From Roseiarcus sp963709185 (lineage in GTDB: Bacteria; Pseudomonadota; Alphaproteobacteria; Rhizobiales; Beijerinckiaceae), in NCBI GenBank assembly GCA_963709185.1, contig CAVPVQ010000014.1, forward strand, positions 104,001 through 168,000: a stretch of DNA of 64,000 bases. The letters are read 5' to 3'. The notes under the pieces were generated by a model. It ran no database searches. It was given only the letters and a program-made list of their open reading frames with translations, and was not told the origin of the DNA. The position numbers and the translations under genes were made by a program. The first letter of the stretch is position 1. Every line of letters begins with the position of its first letter. This document shows, piece after piece, positions 10,401 to 20,436 of the stretch.

Positions 10401-13400
10401 CGGCCGCAGGGTCGGATCCGAATAGAGGATATGATTGGCGAGACGCTGGAACAGGTGCGCCTCGTCCGTGACGATGCCCAGATGGTGCAACTGCATCTGA
10501 GCCTGGGTCCAGGCCAGCGTCTTCGCCCGATCGAACGCGATCGGATCACGATGCCTGTCGGCCAGATCAAGCACGTCTTCCCGTGACGAGGCGGCCAGCG
10601 TCCAGAACGCGACACGTGCCGTTTCTCCGCGCGGGATCCGCACATGACGGCGCAGGCTGAAGATCGGATCCAGCACGGCACCCACGGTATTGGAGAGCGG
10701 CCAGCCTTCGGCAATGGCGGCCGGCGAGCGAATGGTTTGCCCACGCCCGAGAAAGCGCGCGCGATCGGTCTCGAACTGTACGTCCGCGGAACTTTCGCCA
10801 TCGACGACAGCGAGATGTGCCGCCCACACGAGCGGGTCAGCCGCCGAACGCCGGCGACGGGTCGCGAGGATCGCACCCAGGTCGGGGACAAATTCCGTCT
10901 CCACGAAAAGGGCGGCGAAGGCGGGATGCGCCACGTCGTCGGGTTGCCGCGCAAGGACGATTTCGGCGTAGGAGGTAAGTTCAAGATCCACCGAGCGGGT
11001 TCCGTTATTGGTGATTGAAACCCGGCGCACTTCGGCGTCGTCCTCGGGCGAGATAACGATTTCGAGCGTTGTCGTGACAGCCGCGTCGGTCCGCGCGATC
11101 GCGGCGCGATCTTCCGAGAACGTTGTCAGGTAGCTGTCGGGTTCCACCCCGCTTGGCTGGTAGCCGGCCGACCAGGTGTTGCCCGTGTGCACATCACGCA
11201 GGAAGATGTACGCGCCCCAGCCGTCGCAGGTGACGTCCTCCCGCCAGCGGGTGATCGCGATATCGTGCCACCGGCTGTATCCCGATCCCGCCGCCGTGAT
11301 CATCGTCGAATAGCGTCCATTCGACAGAAGGTGCGTGCGCGGCACACGCGAATGCGCCGAGGCATAGTGGCGCTGTGCGTCGGGCACCAGGCTGGCGTTC
11401 TGCGCGGCCGCCCTCGCCGCTTCGTCCGGCGCCCGGGCGACAACAACATCGCGGGGCATCCGCTCCTGCAGCAGAAGTTCTGCCGCACGCATGATCGGTT
11501 CGGCGTGAAACCGCGTGCGCATCCGGCCGTCCTGAAGCGCGTTCGCGATACCGACGATCGTCATGCCCTGATGATGGGCCATATAGGCGCGGATGACGGC
11601 GACCTTGGTACCGTCCGGCAGGCGGGCGCTTGTATAGTCGAGCGCCTCGTACCAGCCATAGACGCCGCACGCGCCCATCTCTGCCATGCGCTGGAAATTG
11701 CGCGCCGCAGCGGTGGGATCGATCATCGCCGCCAGGCCGCTGGCATAAGGCGCGACGACGGTATTTTCGCCGAGGCCGCGCTTATAGGCCAGATCGGGGA
11801 TACCGAAACTGGAATATTGATAGGTCTGCTCGATGTCGCGGACGTTGTATTCGGATTCCGACATGCCCCAGGGCACGCCCAGTCCGTCGCCATATTTCTC
11901 CTGCCGCCACACGACCAGTCGGTTCGTCTCATCCAGCAGACTGCCCGCGGGCGCGCGCATCACCAGGGACGGCATCAGATACTCGAACATTGATCCGGAC
12001 CAGGAGATCAGGCCCGAATTACCGTCGATCGGCGTCAAGGTGCGTCCCAGCCGGAACCAGTGCTTGGCGGGCAGATCGCCCTTGGCGATGGCGATGAAGC
12101 TGGCCAGTCGCGCTTCGGACGCCAGAAGGTCGTAGAAATTGTCATCCAGCGCACCATCGCTGTCGCGGTATCCGATGGACAGCAGTTGTCGGCCGGCATC
12201 GAACAGGAAGCCGAATTCCATGCTGTCGAACATGGTTTTCGCGAGATCTTCCATCGCCGCGAGGCGATGCGACAGCGATCGGGCCGCGTCGGCGGATTGT
12301 TCCAGCGCGGCCATCAAGGGCGCGAGGTCCACGCCCTGAGGGCTGTTCGCGAGCAGCCGCGATATTGCTTCGCAGTGCGCTGGCAGCGCGGCCAGGGTGG
12401 GGGTCGTGGCCAGCAATACGGTGGCCTCGCCGCCGGCCAGGCGCGCGGGCGGAAGTAGGCTGGCCCACGGCATCAGCACATCGATCTCCTGCCGATGGGC
12501 GTGGGTGGACGCGCGCAAGGCCTCGGCCCAGACGGTGATGTCCGCTTCGGCCATGCCACCGCGTTCGTGCGACCAGGCCTGTGCGGAGGCGGCGATCGCA
12601 TCGGCCTTTTGCGTCAGATCCGACAGGCATTTGGCAACGTCCGCCGGCGTTGACGGCGTGTATAGGAGGCTGGCGGCGAAGCCATCGATGGCTGCGTTCA
12701 GGCCTGCCCGCGCGGCACCCGGCGCCGGGTGCTCCGCAAGCTGTGGACGTGCGGCGTCGCGCAGCAGGGCGATGGTGTCGCTGAGTCCCGCCATCCAATT
12801 CGGATTGCCGATCGGACCAGCAACGATCTCCCGGCAGGCTTGGCCCAGTACAATAAGATGGCCGGCAAGATTGCCGCTATCCACCGAGGAGACATATTTC
12901 GGCTCCAGCGCGCGCAGGTCGCTTGTATCGTACCAGTTGTAAAAATGGCCGCGAAAGCGCTCCAGCTTCGCCATCGTGGCGAATGTGCCCTCGAGCCGCT
13001 CCAATACGTCAAGCGTCCCCAGCCAGCCGAAATCGCGCGCGGCAATGATCGAGAGGAGGTATAGCCCCAGATTGGTTGGCGAGGTACGGTGAGCGACGAC
13101 CGGTTCGGGATCTTCCTGAAAGTTGTCGGGCGGCAGCATGTTGTCTGCCGCCGTGACGAATGTTTCGAAGAAGCGCCAGGTGCGCCGGGCGACCAGCCGC
13201 AGCGCCAGGGCGTCCGCCGGGGTGACCGAAAAATGACCGTCCGGAAGCGGCGGCTTGCTTGCCCAGCGCGCGACGAGGGGGGATACCGCCCACAAGAACA
13301 CAAACGGTACCGCGATCGGCCAGCTTCGCAACCCGAAGGCATAAAACACAAAGGCGACAACGCCGGCGGATCCCAGGCTCGCCGCGATCTGTAGCGCAAG

Positions 13401-16350
13401 GCCGCGCGTGTCGAACCGCGACTCCGCTGTCGTCTGTGCGGCCGTCACCCACTGGAGCAAGTGGCGCCGGCCGATAAAGACGCGGAACAGCGTGCGCACC
13501 ACCGCATCGACCATGACCCAGGCCTGATGCGCGAGGAAGGTGATGAGGAACGCACTCTGCAACAGGCCAAGGGCGAAATCGCCGCGCAGCGAGCGCAGAT
13601 GATTGCGCAGCGAAACGCCCGCGCGGTGCGGCACGATGCCGTCGAGCGCCGGCAACAGCGGGGGCACCGCGATGGTCGCAAGGATATAGGCGGTCCAGAC
13701 CTCGGCCGCCGTCATCGGCAGCAGCCAGCCGATCAGCATGGCGAGAAGCGCCGCCGGCGCCGAAAGCGAGCGGCGCAGATTGTCTATCAGTTTCCACCGG
13801 CCGATCAACGGCAGCGGCGTTTTCGGCGAACCGTCGCTGGCCGTGTCGCGAAAGCCGAAGATCCAGGGCAGCAACTGCCAGTCGCCCCGCACCCAGCGAT
13901 GCTGGCGAGCCGCGGCGACGGCGTAGCGGGAGGGAAATTCCTCAACCACCTCGATATCGGATGCCAACCCCGCCCGCGCGAAGATGCCTTCCAGCAGATC
14001 GTGGCTCAGGACCGAATCCTCGGGAATTCTGGCCTTCGAGCGCCGCCTCGAAGCTGTCGACTTCATAGATCCCCTTGCCGCAAAAGGAGCCTTCTTCGAA
14101 CAGATCCTGATAGACGTCGGACACCGCGAGAGCATAGGGATCGAGCCCATTGGGGCCGGAAAAGGCGCGCTGGAACAGCGAACCCTGACTACCGATGGAC
14201 AAGGATGGCGTCACACGGGGTTGCAGCACGCCGTGACCGTGGACGACCACACCGGCATGCGGATCGAAATCGGGCTTGTTGAGCGGGTGCGCCATCTTTC
14301 CGACCAACCGCCTGGCGGTCCCGATCGGCAGGCGCGTATCCGCGTCGAGCGTGACGACGTAGCGGATGCCGGTGGGCAGCACCGGCACATGGCCATCGAT
14401 CGGCATGAACGTCGTATCGGTATCGCCACGAAGAAGCCGGTTGAGTTCGTGCAGCTTACCGCGCTTGCGCTCCCAGCCGATCCACCTGGCTTCGCCGTCA
14501 TTCCACATGCGCCGGCGATGCAGAAGGAAGAAGCGCGGGCCATTGCGCACCGGCCCGTAGCGGGCGTTCAGCCGCGCGATGCCGGCTGTTGCCAGGCCTA
14601 AAAGCGTATCGTCGTCGGAGTCATGCTCCGTCTCGCAATCCCGCCAGTCGGAGATCAGCGCGAACGTGAAATTATCGTCCGGGTTGGAAAGATGGTGATC
14701 TTCCAGCCGTTCGATCTGCTTTTCGACCGCCGAAGCGCCAGAAAGCAGAACCGGCATGACAATGATCGTGCGAAGATCCGGCGTGACGCCGTTGCGCAGT
14801 TCCAATCCGGGCAGGATCCTTCCACCGACCAGTCTGGTGATCGTGCGGTTTACGATTGCGATTGCAACATCCGAAGCCGGAACCAAGCCTACGATCGCCA
14901 GAACAAAAAGCGGCCCGGCGGCGATTCCCAAAGATGCGACCGCGATGAGTATGAGCGCGAGAATGATCGCGGTGCCCACCGCGATCATGCCCATATAGCT
15001 GGTCACGCCCAGATCGGAATTGAAATGAAAGAGCCGGGTCCCCAACGGTACCCGACATCCCAGTTCCCTCTCGAACGTTCGGCGGCCCCTGGCGATGAGG
15101 TAATATCCTGGATCGCTTTCCCGCCCGTGCGCGGAAACCTTTTCGGCCACCTGGTCCGTCGCGCGTCTGGCGGCGTCTATCGCGTGCCTGGTCACGTCCA
15201 CTTCGTCACGGTCTGATTCGCGCGCGAGTTCCTCGATCGCGCGCCGGTAACGGTCGCGTGTCGGAAAATCCATCGCCGCGAAATTGCTGGCGCCGCGCAA
15301 TACCGCGTCGACCGGACTGACGCTTTCGAAGAATTCAGCCCAATTGATCGTCGAGACCAGGCGCATGCTCACGATGACATTGCGAACGCTCACATCCGTT
15401 GCACCCTGGCGCAAGAACTCCTCGCGCACGATCCGATCGGTGGTTGTGTGTGCCACCGCCAGCTTGTCGTTCAGCCAGCGCAGTGCCGGTGTAGTGTCGG
15501 GATCATGGTCACGCAGACGCTGGGCGAGTTCGACGGCGAATGCCGTCGACCAGGGCGCCTGATCGAGGCTGCGCAAAATGGCTGACGCCGGTTCGGCATC
15601 TCCGGCTGCCGCGATCAGAATCTGGTCCGCGAGCACATCGGCCAACTGGACCGCCGATTGCTGCGCCATGATCTCCTCGGCCAAACGCCGAAGATTTTCG
15701 ACGAGCGTGATGCGCAAGGTGATCGCGAGCGCCCATAATTCGCCGATGGTCAACGGCTGGATCCGCTGATACGCCTCGACGAAGCGCGTGAGTTTCTGGG
15801 TATCGAACGCGCTGTCGGTGTGTGCGATGACGGCCCAGGCGACACCGAACACGCGTGGATAGCCCTGCAACGGTCCTTCCGCCAATTTCGGCAGTCTGCG
15901 GTAATAGCCGGGCGGCAGGTCGTTCTTGATTTCGCGCGTCTGTTCGTCGACGATATGAAAATTGTCCAGCAGCCATTCCGCCGCCGGCGTGATCGGCTGG
16001 CGCGCCAGATTTGCCCGGACGACGGCGCGATAGGTCTCCGTAAGAACTCTGGTGTTGTCGTAAAGCCGCTTCGCGAGGAGACGGCCCTGCTTCGCGCGGG
16101 GTGATATGAGCTGTGCGGCCGCCAGACTCTCGGCGTGCTGCTCAAGGCGTTCGATGCCGAAAAGTTCGGCACGAATCGGTGGCTCCGGCGGCTTCGAAAC
16201 GGGCGGGCTGAATATGCGGTTTGGCGCGGGCCCTGGGCTAGCATTGCCGCGCGCCGCGACCGGCGATTCGACCGTCTTGCTGGTCGTGCCCGTTTCTGGC
16301 TGGCCGGGTAGCTTATGGTCGGGCATGAGCCATTGCACCCAGGCGTTCAC
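7485..16350 (-). CDS. ndvB: Cyclic beta-1,2-glucan synthase-like protein (NdvB/ChvB family), frameshifted
   Basis: This giant gene encodes about 2954 residues once one frameshift is corrected, close to the roughly 2830 of NdvB/ChvB. The N-terminal third has a helical region, a membrane segment pair, then a GT84-type glycosyltransferase with TLDADTRLP and RQHRWVRGDWQ. A further membrane cluster, a glycoamylase-like region and a C-terminal GH94-type phosphorylase domain follow, the last with GTGDWNDGLD. The family makes periplasmic cyclic beta-1,2-glucans from UDP-glucose. The reading frame breaks at about 14028-14034 within GCGCTCGAAGGCCAGAATTC: removing one C gives EGRIPEDSVLSHDLLEG, the expected family sequence. 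Its start overlaps the ppk2 stop (ATGA). Confidence 0.88.
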
Positions 16351-17216
16351 GTCGTGAGTTCCCCGCGAATCACTAACAACTCCCGCTCGCGGTCGGCACT
16401 GATTTTTGGGTAGCTCATGCCGAGGTCTTCGAACGTATCGAGGATGATCTGGGAGACAATCAGCCGAGCGTTATGCTTGTCGTCCGCGGGAACGACATAC
16501 CAGGGCGAATCGCTTGTGCTTGTGGCGCCGAGGCAGGCTTCATACGCCTTCATGTAATCGTTCCAGAAGCCCCTTTCCTTGATGTCCGCCGCGCTGAACT
16601 TCCAGTTCTTGTCCGGCTCGTCGATGCGCGACAGGAAGCGCTTGCGCTGCTCTTCCTTGGAAAGATGAAGGAAGAACTTGACCACCCTGGTGCCGTTGGC
16701 GTGGAGGTGTCTTTCCAAGTCCGTGATGGATCGGTAGCGCTGATGCCAAAACGCATGAGCATGGTTCGGTGGATCCACGAGTGCCTCGCCGCGCAGCAGT
16801 TCGGGGTGCACACGCAGGATCAGCACCTCCTCGTAGTAGGACCGGTTGAAGATGCCGATCCGCCCCCGCTCTGGCAGATCGCGCGTCGTCCGCCACAGGA
16901 AATCGTGTTCCAGTTCGAGGCCGCTGGGATGCTTGAAGCTAAATACCTGGCAACCCTGCGGGTTCACACCGGACATCACGTGCCGGATCGCGCCGTCTTT
17001 TCCAGCCGCATCCATCGCCTGGAAAATCAGTAGGATCGCGTGGCGGTTTGAAGCGTAGTGAAGCTGTTGCTGCTCGGCGAGCTGCGCAACGTGATCGTCT
17101 AAAAGCTCCTTATATTGCCCCTTCGACTTGTACACAGGATCAACGTTTGTCGGCCACTTACCGAGATCGACCTTGTCTCCTTCGCCTACGCGAAATTTCT
17201 TTGTGTTTATTTTCAT
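16347..17216 (-). CDS. ppk2: Polyphosphate kinase 2 family protein
   Basis: This 289-residue PPK2-type enzyme transfers phosphate between polyphosphate and nucleoside phosphates. It shows the Walker A-like MDAAGKDGAIRHVMSG, the lid region with FLWRTTRDLPERG, and the Walker B-like IGIFNRSYYEEVL. The open frame extends upstream to 17648, but that part is an antisense-like shadow of the repetitive tail of the preceding ATPase gene. ATG 17216, preceded by AAGG, is preferred, with 17225 as an alternative. It lies about 40 bases after the ATPase gene and overlaps the ndvB-like start by 4 bases, so all three are probably one transcript. The direction, nucleotide synthesis or polyphosphate synthesis, cannot be read from the sequence. 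Confidence 0.9.
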   Translation of the reverse strand: MKINTKKFRVGEGDKVDLGKWPTNVDPVYKSKGQYKELLDDHVAQLAEQQQLHYASNRHAILLIFQAMDAAGKDGAIRHVMSGVNPQGCQVFSFKHPSGLELEHDFLWRTTRDLPERGRIGIFNRSYYEEVLILRVHPELLRGEALVDPPNHAHAFWHQRYRSITDLERHLHANGTRVVKFFLHLSKEEQRKRFLSRIDEPDKNWKFSAADIKERGFWNDYMKAYEACLGATSTSDSPWYVVPADDKHNARLIVSQIILDTFEDLGMSYPKISADRERELLVIRGELTT

Positions 17217-17256
17217 CGCCTTCATTCCATCCGTTGACTGATCCGGATCATCCGAT

Positions 17257-20200
17257 TCACTTGAGTTTCTGCGGGATCGCGTCGGTCGGTGTCTTGGCTT
17301 CGCCGCCTGGCTGCGGTTCGGATTTCTCTGCGGGCTCGGCGTCGGTCTCGCGCGCCTTCGGGGCGGCGACGCGCGCCTGTGCCTGAGTGATAGCCGCGGC
17401 AATGATGCGCCCTGCATCCTCCGGATCTTTGACGAGACCGGCCACAAGGAGATCGCCGAGCGACGTGTTGAGAAGTGCCGCAACGCCGGCATTGGCTGGA
17501 GGCGTCGGGCCCGCTTCCGCTTTGGCTTCGACCTTGGCTTCCGGTGGAGCCGCGGTCTTGGCTTCAAGCGCGGCCTCGGGTTTTGCGTCTGGCTTCGGCT
17601 CAGCTTCGGTCTTGGGCTCGGCCTCCACTTTCGTTTCGGACTTGGCATTAAGCGAAGGCGCGGTCTTGGCTTCAGGCGCGGCCTCGAGTTTTGCGTCTGG
17701 CTTCGGCTCGGCTTCGGTCTTGGGCTTAGTCTCCGCTTCCGTTCCGGAACCGCAATCCGGCTTCGACGCGGCCTTGGCTTCAGGCTTGGCCTCGAGTTCT
17801 GCGTCTGGCTTCAGCTCGGTTTTGGTCTCGGGCTTGGCATCCGCCTTAGGATCGGTTTTGGATCCCGACAGAAGCTCGACTTCAGCCTGCCGCTTGGTGC
17901 GAGGTTCGACTTTCGCCGCACCCAGAATCCGATACGTCAACAGCTTTATGCGATCGTTCAGGAGAGCCCAGGCGAGAGCGTAGCCCCAAACCAGCAACGC
18001 CCAATTCCACCCGAGCGGGGTCACCAGCCCAAGGCCAAAGATTGCAATACATGTTGCGACTGCCTGCGTGCCCAATACCGCCATCCATAAAATCCGCGCA
18101 GGCCGGATGGACCAGAACGGGCCGCGCGTTCGGGTCAAGAAGATTGTCAGATGCCCGGCCACCGAAAGCTTCAAATACATAAGCGTTTGGATGTGCGCCC
18201 GGTCGAGATGAAAGACACGCTCGCCGAGGTAGAAGAGTCCGAACGCGGCGATCACGCCAAATACGCCCAACACAGTGGAGACGCCCAACACCAGGCGCAT
18301 ATTCCAGGCTTCCGGCGCATTCTTGTACTGAACGTTGTCATAAGCGATCGACAGGATGGCGCCGTCATTCAGCAGCGCCAGCATCACGATCATCACAGCC
18401 GTAAGCGGATAGAAGTTGAACACGACGATTGCCAGCGTCATGAAAAGCAACACGCGGAACGTCTCGGCGATGCGATAGATCGCGTAACTGTTCATGCGTT
18501 GGAAAATTCGCCGGCTTTCCTTGATCGCGTCGATGATCACTGACAGCCCGGGAGTCATGAGTACGATCGCCGCCGCGGCGCGGGCGGCATCCGTCGCGCC
18601 GGAGACGGCGATGCCGCAATCGGCCTTCTTGAGTGCCGGGGCGTCGTTCACCCCATCGCCGGTCATGCCTACGATGTGACCGTGCTTCTGCAGCACGTCG
18701 ACAATGTGGAATTTATGCTCCGGGAAGACCTGGGCGAAACCATCGGCCTCCTCGATGGATTTGGTTATCGCCGAGGTTTCCTTGGTCTTGGAATCACCAA
18801 GCATGCCGCCATCGAGAATGTTCGTGCCCATCCCCAAGGTCTTGGCGGTCTCCTTGGCGATCGCCAGGGCATCCCCGGTGACCATCTTGATCTTCACGCC
18901 CATCGCGGCCGCGGTCGCGATGGTGGATTTGGCATCTTCACGCGGCGGATCGAACAGCGGCAGCACGCCAAGAAGCTGCCACTTCCCGTCGCCGTCGGCG
19001 CGCGCCACGCCGAGAGCGCGAAAGCCGCGCGCGGCGAAATCGTTGACGGCCTTGTCGACGGCGGGTTTCACGGCGGCGGCATTGGCCGACAACGCCACGA
19101 TGACCTGCGGCGCCCCTTTCGTTACCTTGAACGTCTTCCCGTCCTTGTCCTTGACGGTCGCCTCGGTGCGCTTGTGCACCGGATCGAACGGCTGGAAATG
19201 CGTGACCTGAAACGGTTTCAGCGCTCCTTTGTCTTTCAGGCCGCCGAGCACGGCGAGATCGATCGTATCGTTGTTCTCCGCGCGCGAGGCCAGGGCGCCG
19301 GCAAGGATGACCTGGTCGGCCGTGATCTTATCCAGACAGAAGGGATCGCCCAGGGTCAGCTTGTTCTGCGTTAGGGTGCCGGTCTTGTCGGCACACAGCA
19401 CGTCCACGCCGGCCAATTCCTCGATCGCCACAAGCTTGCTGACGATCGCCTGTTTCTTGGCGAGCAGGCGCGCACCGACTGCCATCGTCACGGACAGCAC
19501 CGTCGGCATCGCCACCGGGATCGCCGCCACCGTCAGCACGAGGGCAAACTGCAACGTCGTGAGGATCGGATCGCCGCGGTAGATTCCAAGCGCGATGATC
19601 ACGGCCACGAGCGCTATAGCCAGCATGATCAGGTAGTTGCCGATCTTCAGCACGGCCTTCTGGAAATGGCTGACGGTGACCGCCGTTTCCACAAGTTCTG
19701 CCGTCTTGGCAAAATAAGTCTTCGTGCCCGTCGCATAGACGATCGCGCCGATCTCCCCGCGACGAATGATTGATCCAGAGAAGACCGCGTCGCCTGATTT
19801 GCGCGTGGCGGGCAACGATTCACCCGTGAGCGCGGATTGATCGACGGAGACCTCGTCGCCTTCCAGCAACCGCGCATCCGCGGGTACGATGTCCCCCAAA
19901 CGCAGGCGAATGGCGTCGCCCGGCACCAAGTCTCGGGCCGGAGGCGTGACCCACTTTCCGTCACGCTTCACCCGGGCCTTGATTGCCAGCTTGGCCTTCA
20001 GGGCGGCGATGGCGTCCCCCGCCTGACGTTCCTCCCAAAATCCAACCACGGCGTTGGCCAGAAGCAGAACGAGGATGATGCCAAAGTCCGGCCAGTGCCG
20101 GGCTACCGCCGACAGGATCACGGCCGCTTCGATCATCCACGGGATCGGGCCCCAGAAATAGGAGAGGAACTTCAAAAACGGGTTGGTCTTCTTCTCCTCG

Positions 20201-20415
20201 ATCTCGTTGGGCCCGTATTGGGTCAGCCGCTTTTGCGCCTCGGCTTGGGTGAGTCCGTCCGGTGACGATCCCAGTTTTTTCTCCACCTCCGCCATGGGCA
20301 GGGTTTTCAGATCGTCTTTCGCATCGGGCGCCGGTTCCGGCTTGGGCGCGTTCTTGGTTCCAGCCTTGGACGTGGCCCCGGATTCCGCCTCAGCTTTGGC
20401 TTTGGGTTCCGTCAT
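17257..20415 (-). CDS. Proton-efflux P-type ATPase with long repetitive Lys/Glu/Ala/Pro tail
   Basis: The 1052-residue protein contains a complete proton-type P-ATPase core (residues about 35-840): TGES at 197-200, PVAMP in M4 at about 300, DKTGTLT with Asp343, and GDGVNDAP. The N-terminus and especially the C-terminus carry low-complexity charged sequence rich in K, E, A and P. The tail (about 841-1052) includes three copies of a 36-residue repeat encoded by a 108-bp DNA repeat at about 17545-17850. Tails of fungal and plant pumps are autoinhibitory, but this one is not similar to them, so its function is unknown. The gene follows the aldolase fusion gene by 21 bases and precedes ppk2 by 40. 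Confidence 0.9.
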   Translation of the reverse strand: MTEPKAKAEAESGATSKAGTKNAPKPEPAPDAKDDLKTLPMAEVEKKLGSSPDGLTQAEAQKRLTQYGPNEIEEKKTNPFLKFLSYFWGPIPWMIEAAVILSAVARHWPDFGIILVLLLANAVVGFWEERQAGDAIAALKAKLAIKARVKRDGKWVTPPARDLVPGDAIRLRLGDIVPADARLLEGDEVSVDQSALTGESLPATRKSGDAVFSGSIIRRGEIGAIVYATGTKTYFAKTAELVETAVTVSHFQKAVLKIGNYLIMLAIALVAVIIALGIYRGDPILTTLQFALVLTVAAIPVAMPTVLSVTMAVGARLLAKKQAIVSKLVAIEELAGVDVLCADKTGTLTQNKLTLGDPFCLDKITADQVILAGALASRAENNDTIDLAVLGGLKDKGALKPFQVTHFQPFDPVHKRTEATVKDKDGKTFKVTKGAPQVIVALSANAAAVKPAVDKAVNDFAARGFRALGVARADGDGKWQLLGVLPLFDPPREDAKSTIATAAAMGVKIKMVTGDALAIAKETAKTLGMGTNILDGGMLGDSKTKETSAITKSIEEADGFAQVFPEHKFHIVDVLQKHGHIVGMTGDGVNDAPALKKADCGIAVSGATDAARAAAAIVLMTPGLSVIIDAIKESRRIFQRMNSYAIYRIAETFRVLLFMTLAIVVFNFYPLTAVMIVMLALLNDGAILSIAYDNVQYKNAPEAWNMRLVLGVSTVLGVFGVIAAFGLFYLGERVFHLDRAHIQTLMYLKLSVAGHLTIFLTRTRGPFWSIRPARILWMAVLGTQAVATCIAIFGLGLVTPLGWNWALLVWGYALAWALLNDRIKLLTYRILGAAKVEPRTKRQAEVELLSGSKTDPKADAKPETKTELKPDAELEAKPEAKAASKPDCGSGTEAETKPKTEAEPKPDAKLEAAPEAKTAPSLNAKSETKVEAEPKTEAEPKPDAKPEAALEAKTAAPPEAKVEAKAEAGPTPPANAGVAALLNTSLGDLLVAGLVKDPEDAGRIIAAAITQAQARVAAPKARETDAEPAEKSEPQPGGEAKTPTDAIPQKLK
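17545..17850 (-). repeat. Tandem 108-bp repeats in the ATPase C-terminal tail
   Basis: Three in-frame units recur with a spacing of exactly 108 bp (36 codons). Anchor points are the TTTTGCGTCTGG-like strings beginning at 17581, 17689 and 17797. They encode variants of KPDAKLEAAPEAKTAP. The repeats keep frame, which suggests selection for the protein tail. Length polymorphism between strains would be expected. Confidence 0.8.
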
Positions 20416-20436
20416 GGCTGTTCTTTCTGTCTTTGG

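Noticed and set aside
9000..15216. Several 200-280-codon plus-strand frames across the ndvB-like gene
   Set aside because: They are antisense to a gene with clear domain motifs and lack ribosome sites.
17226..17648. N-terminal extension of the PPK2 protein, rich in Arg/Pro/Ser
   Set aside because: It is read in another frame through the repetitive coding tail of the preceding ATPase gene, and a ribosome site marks the shorter start.
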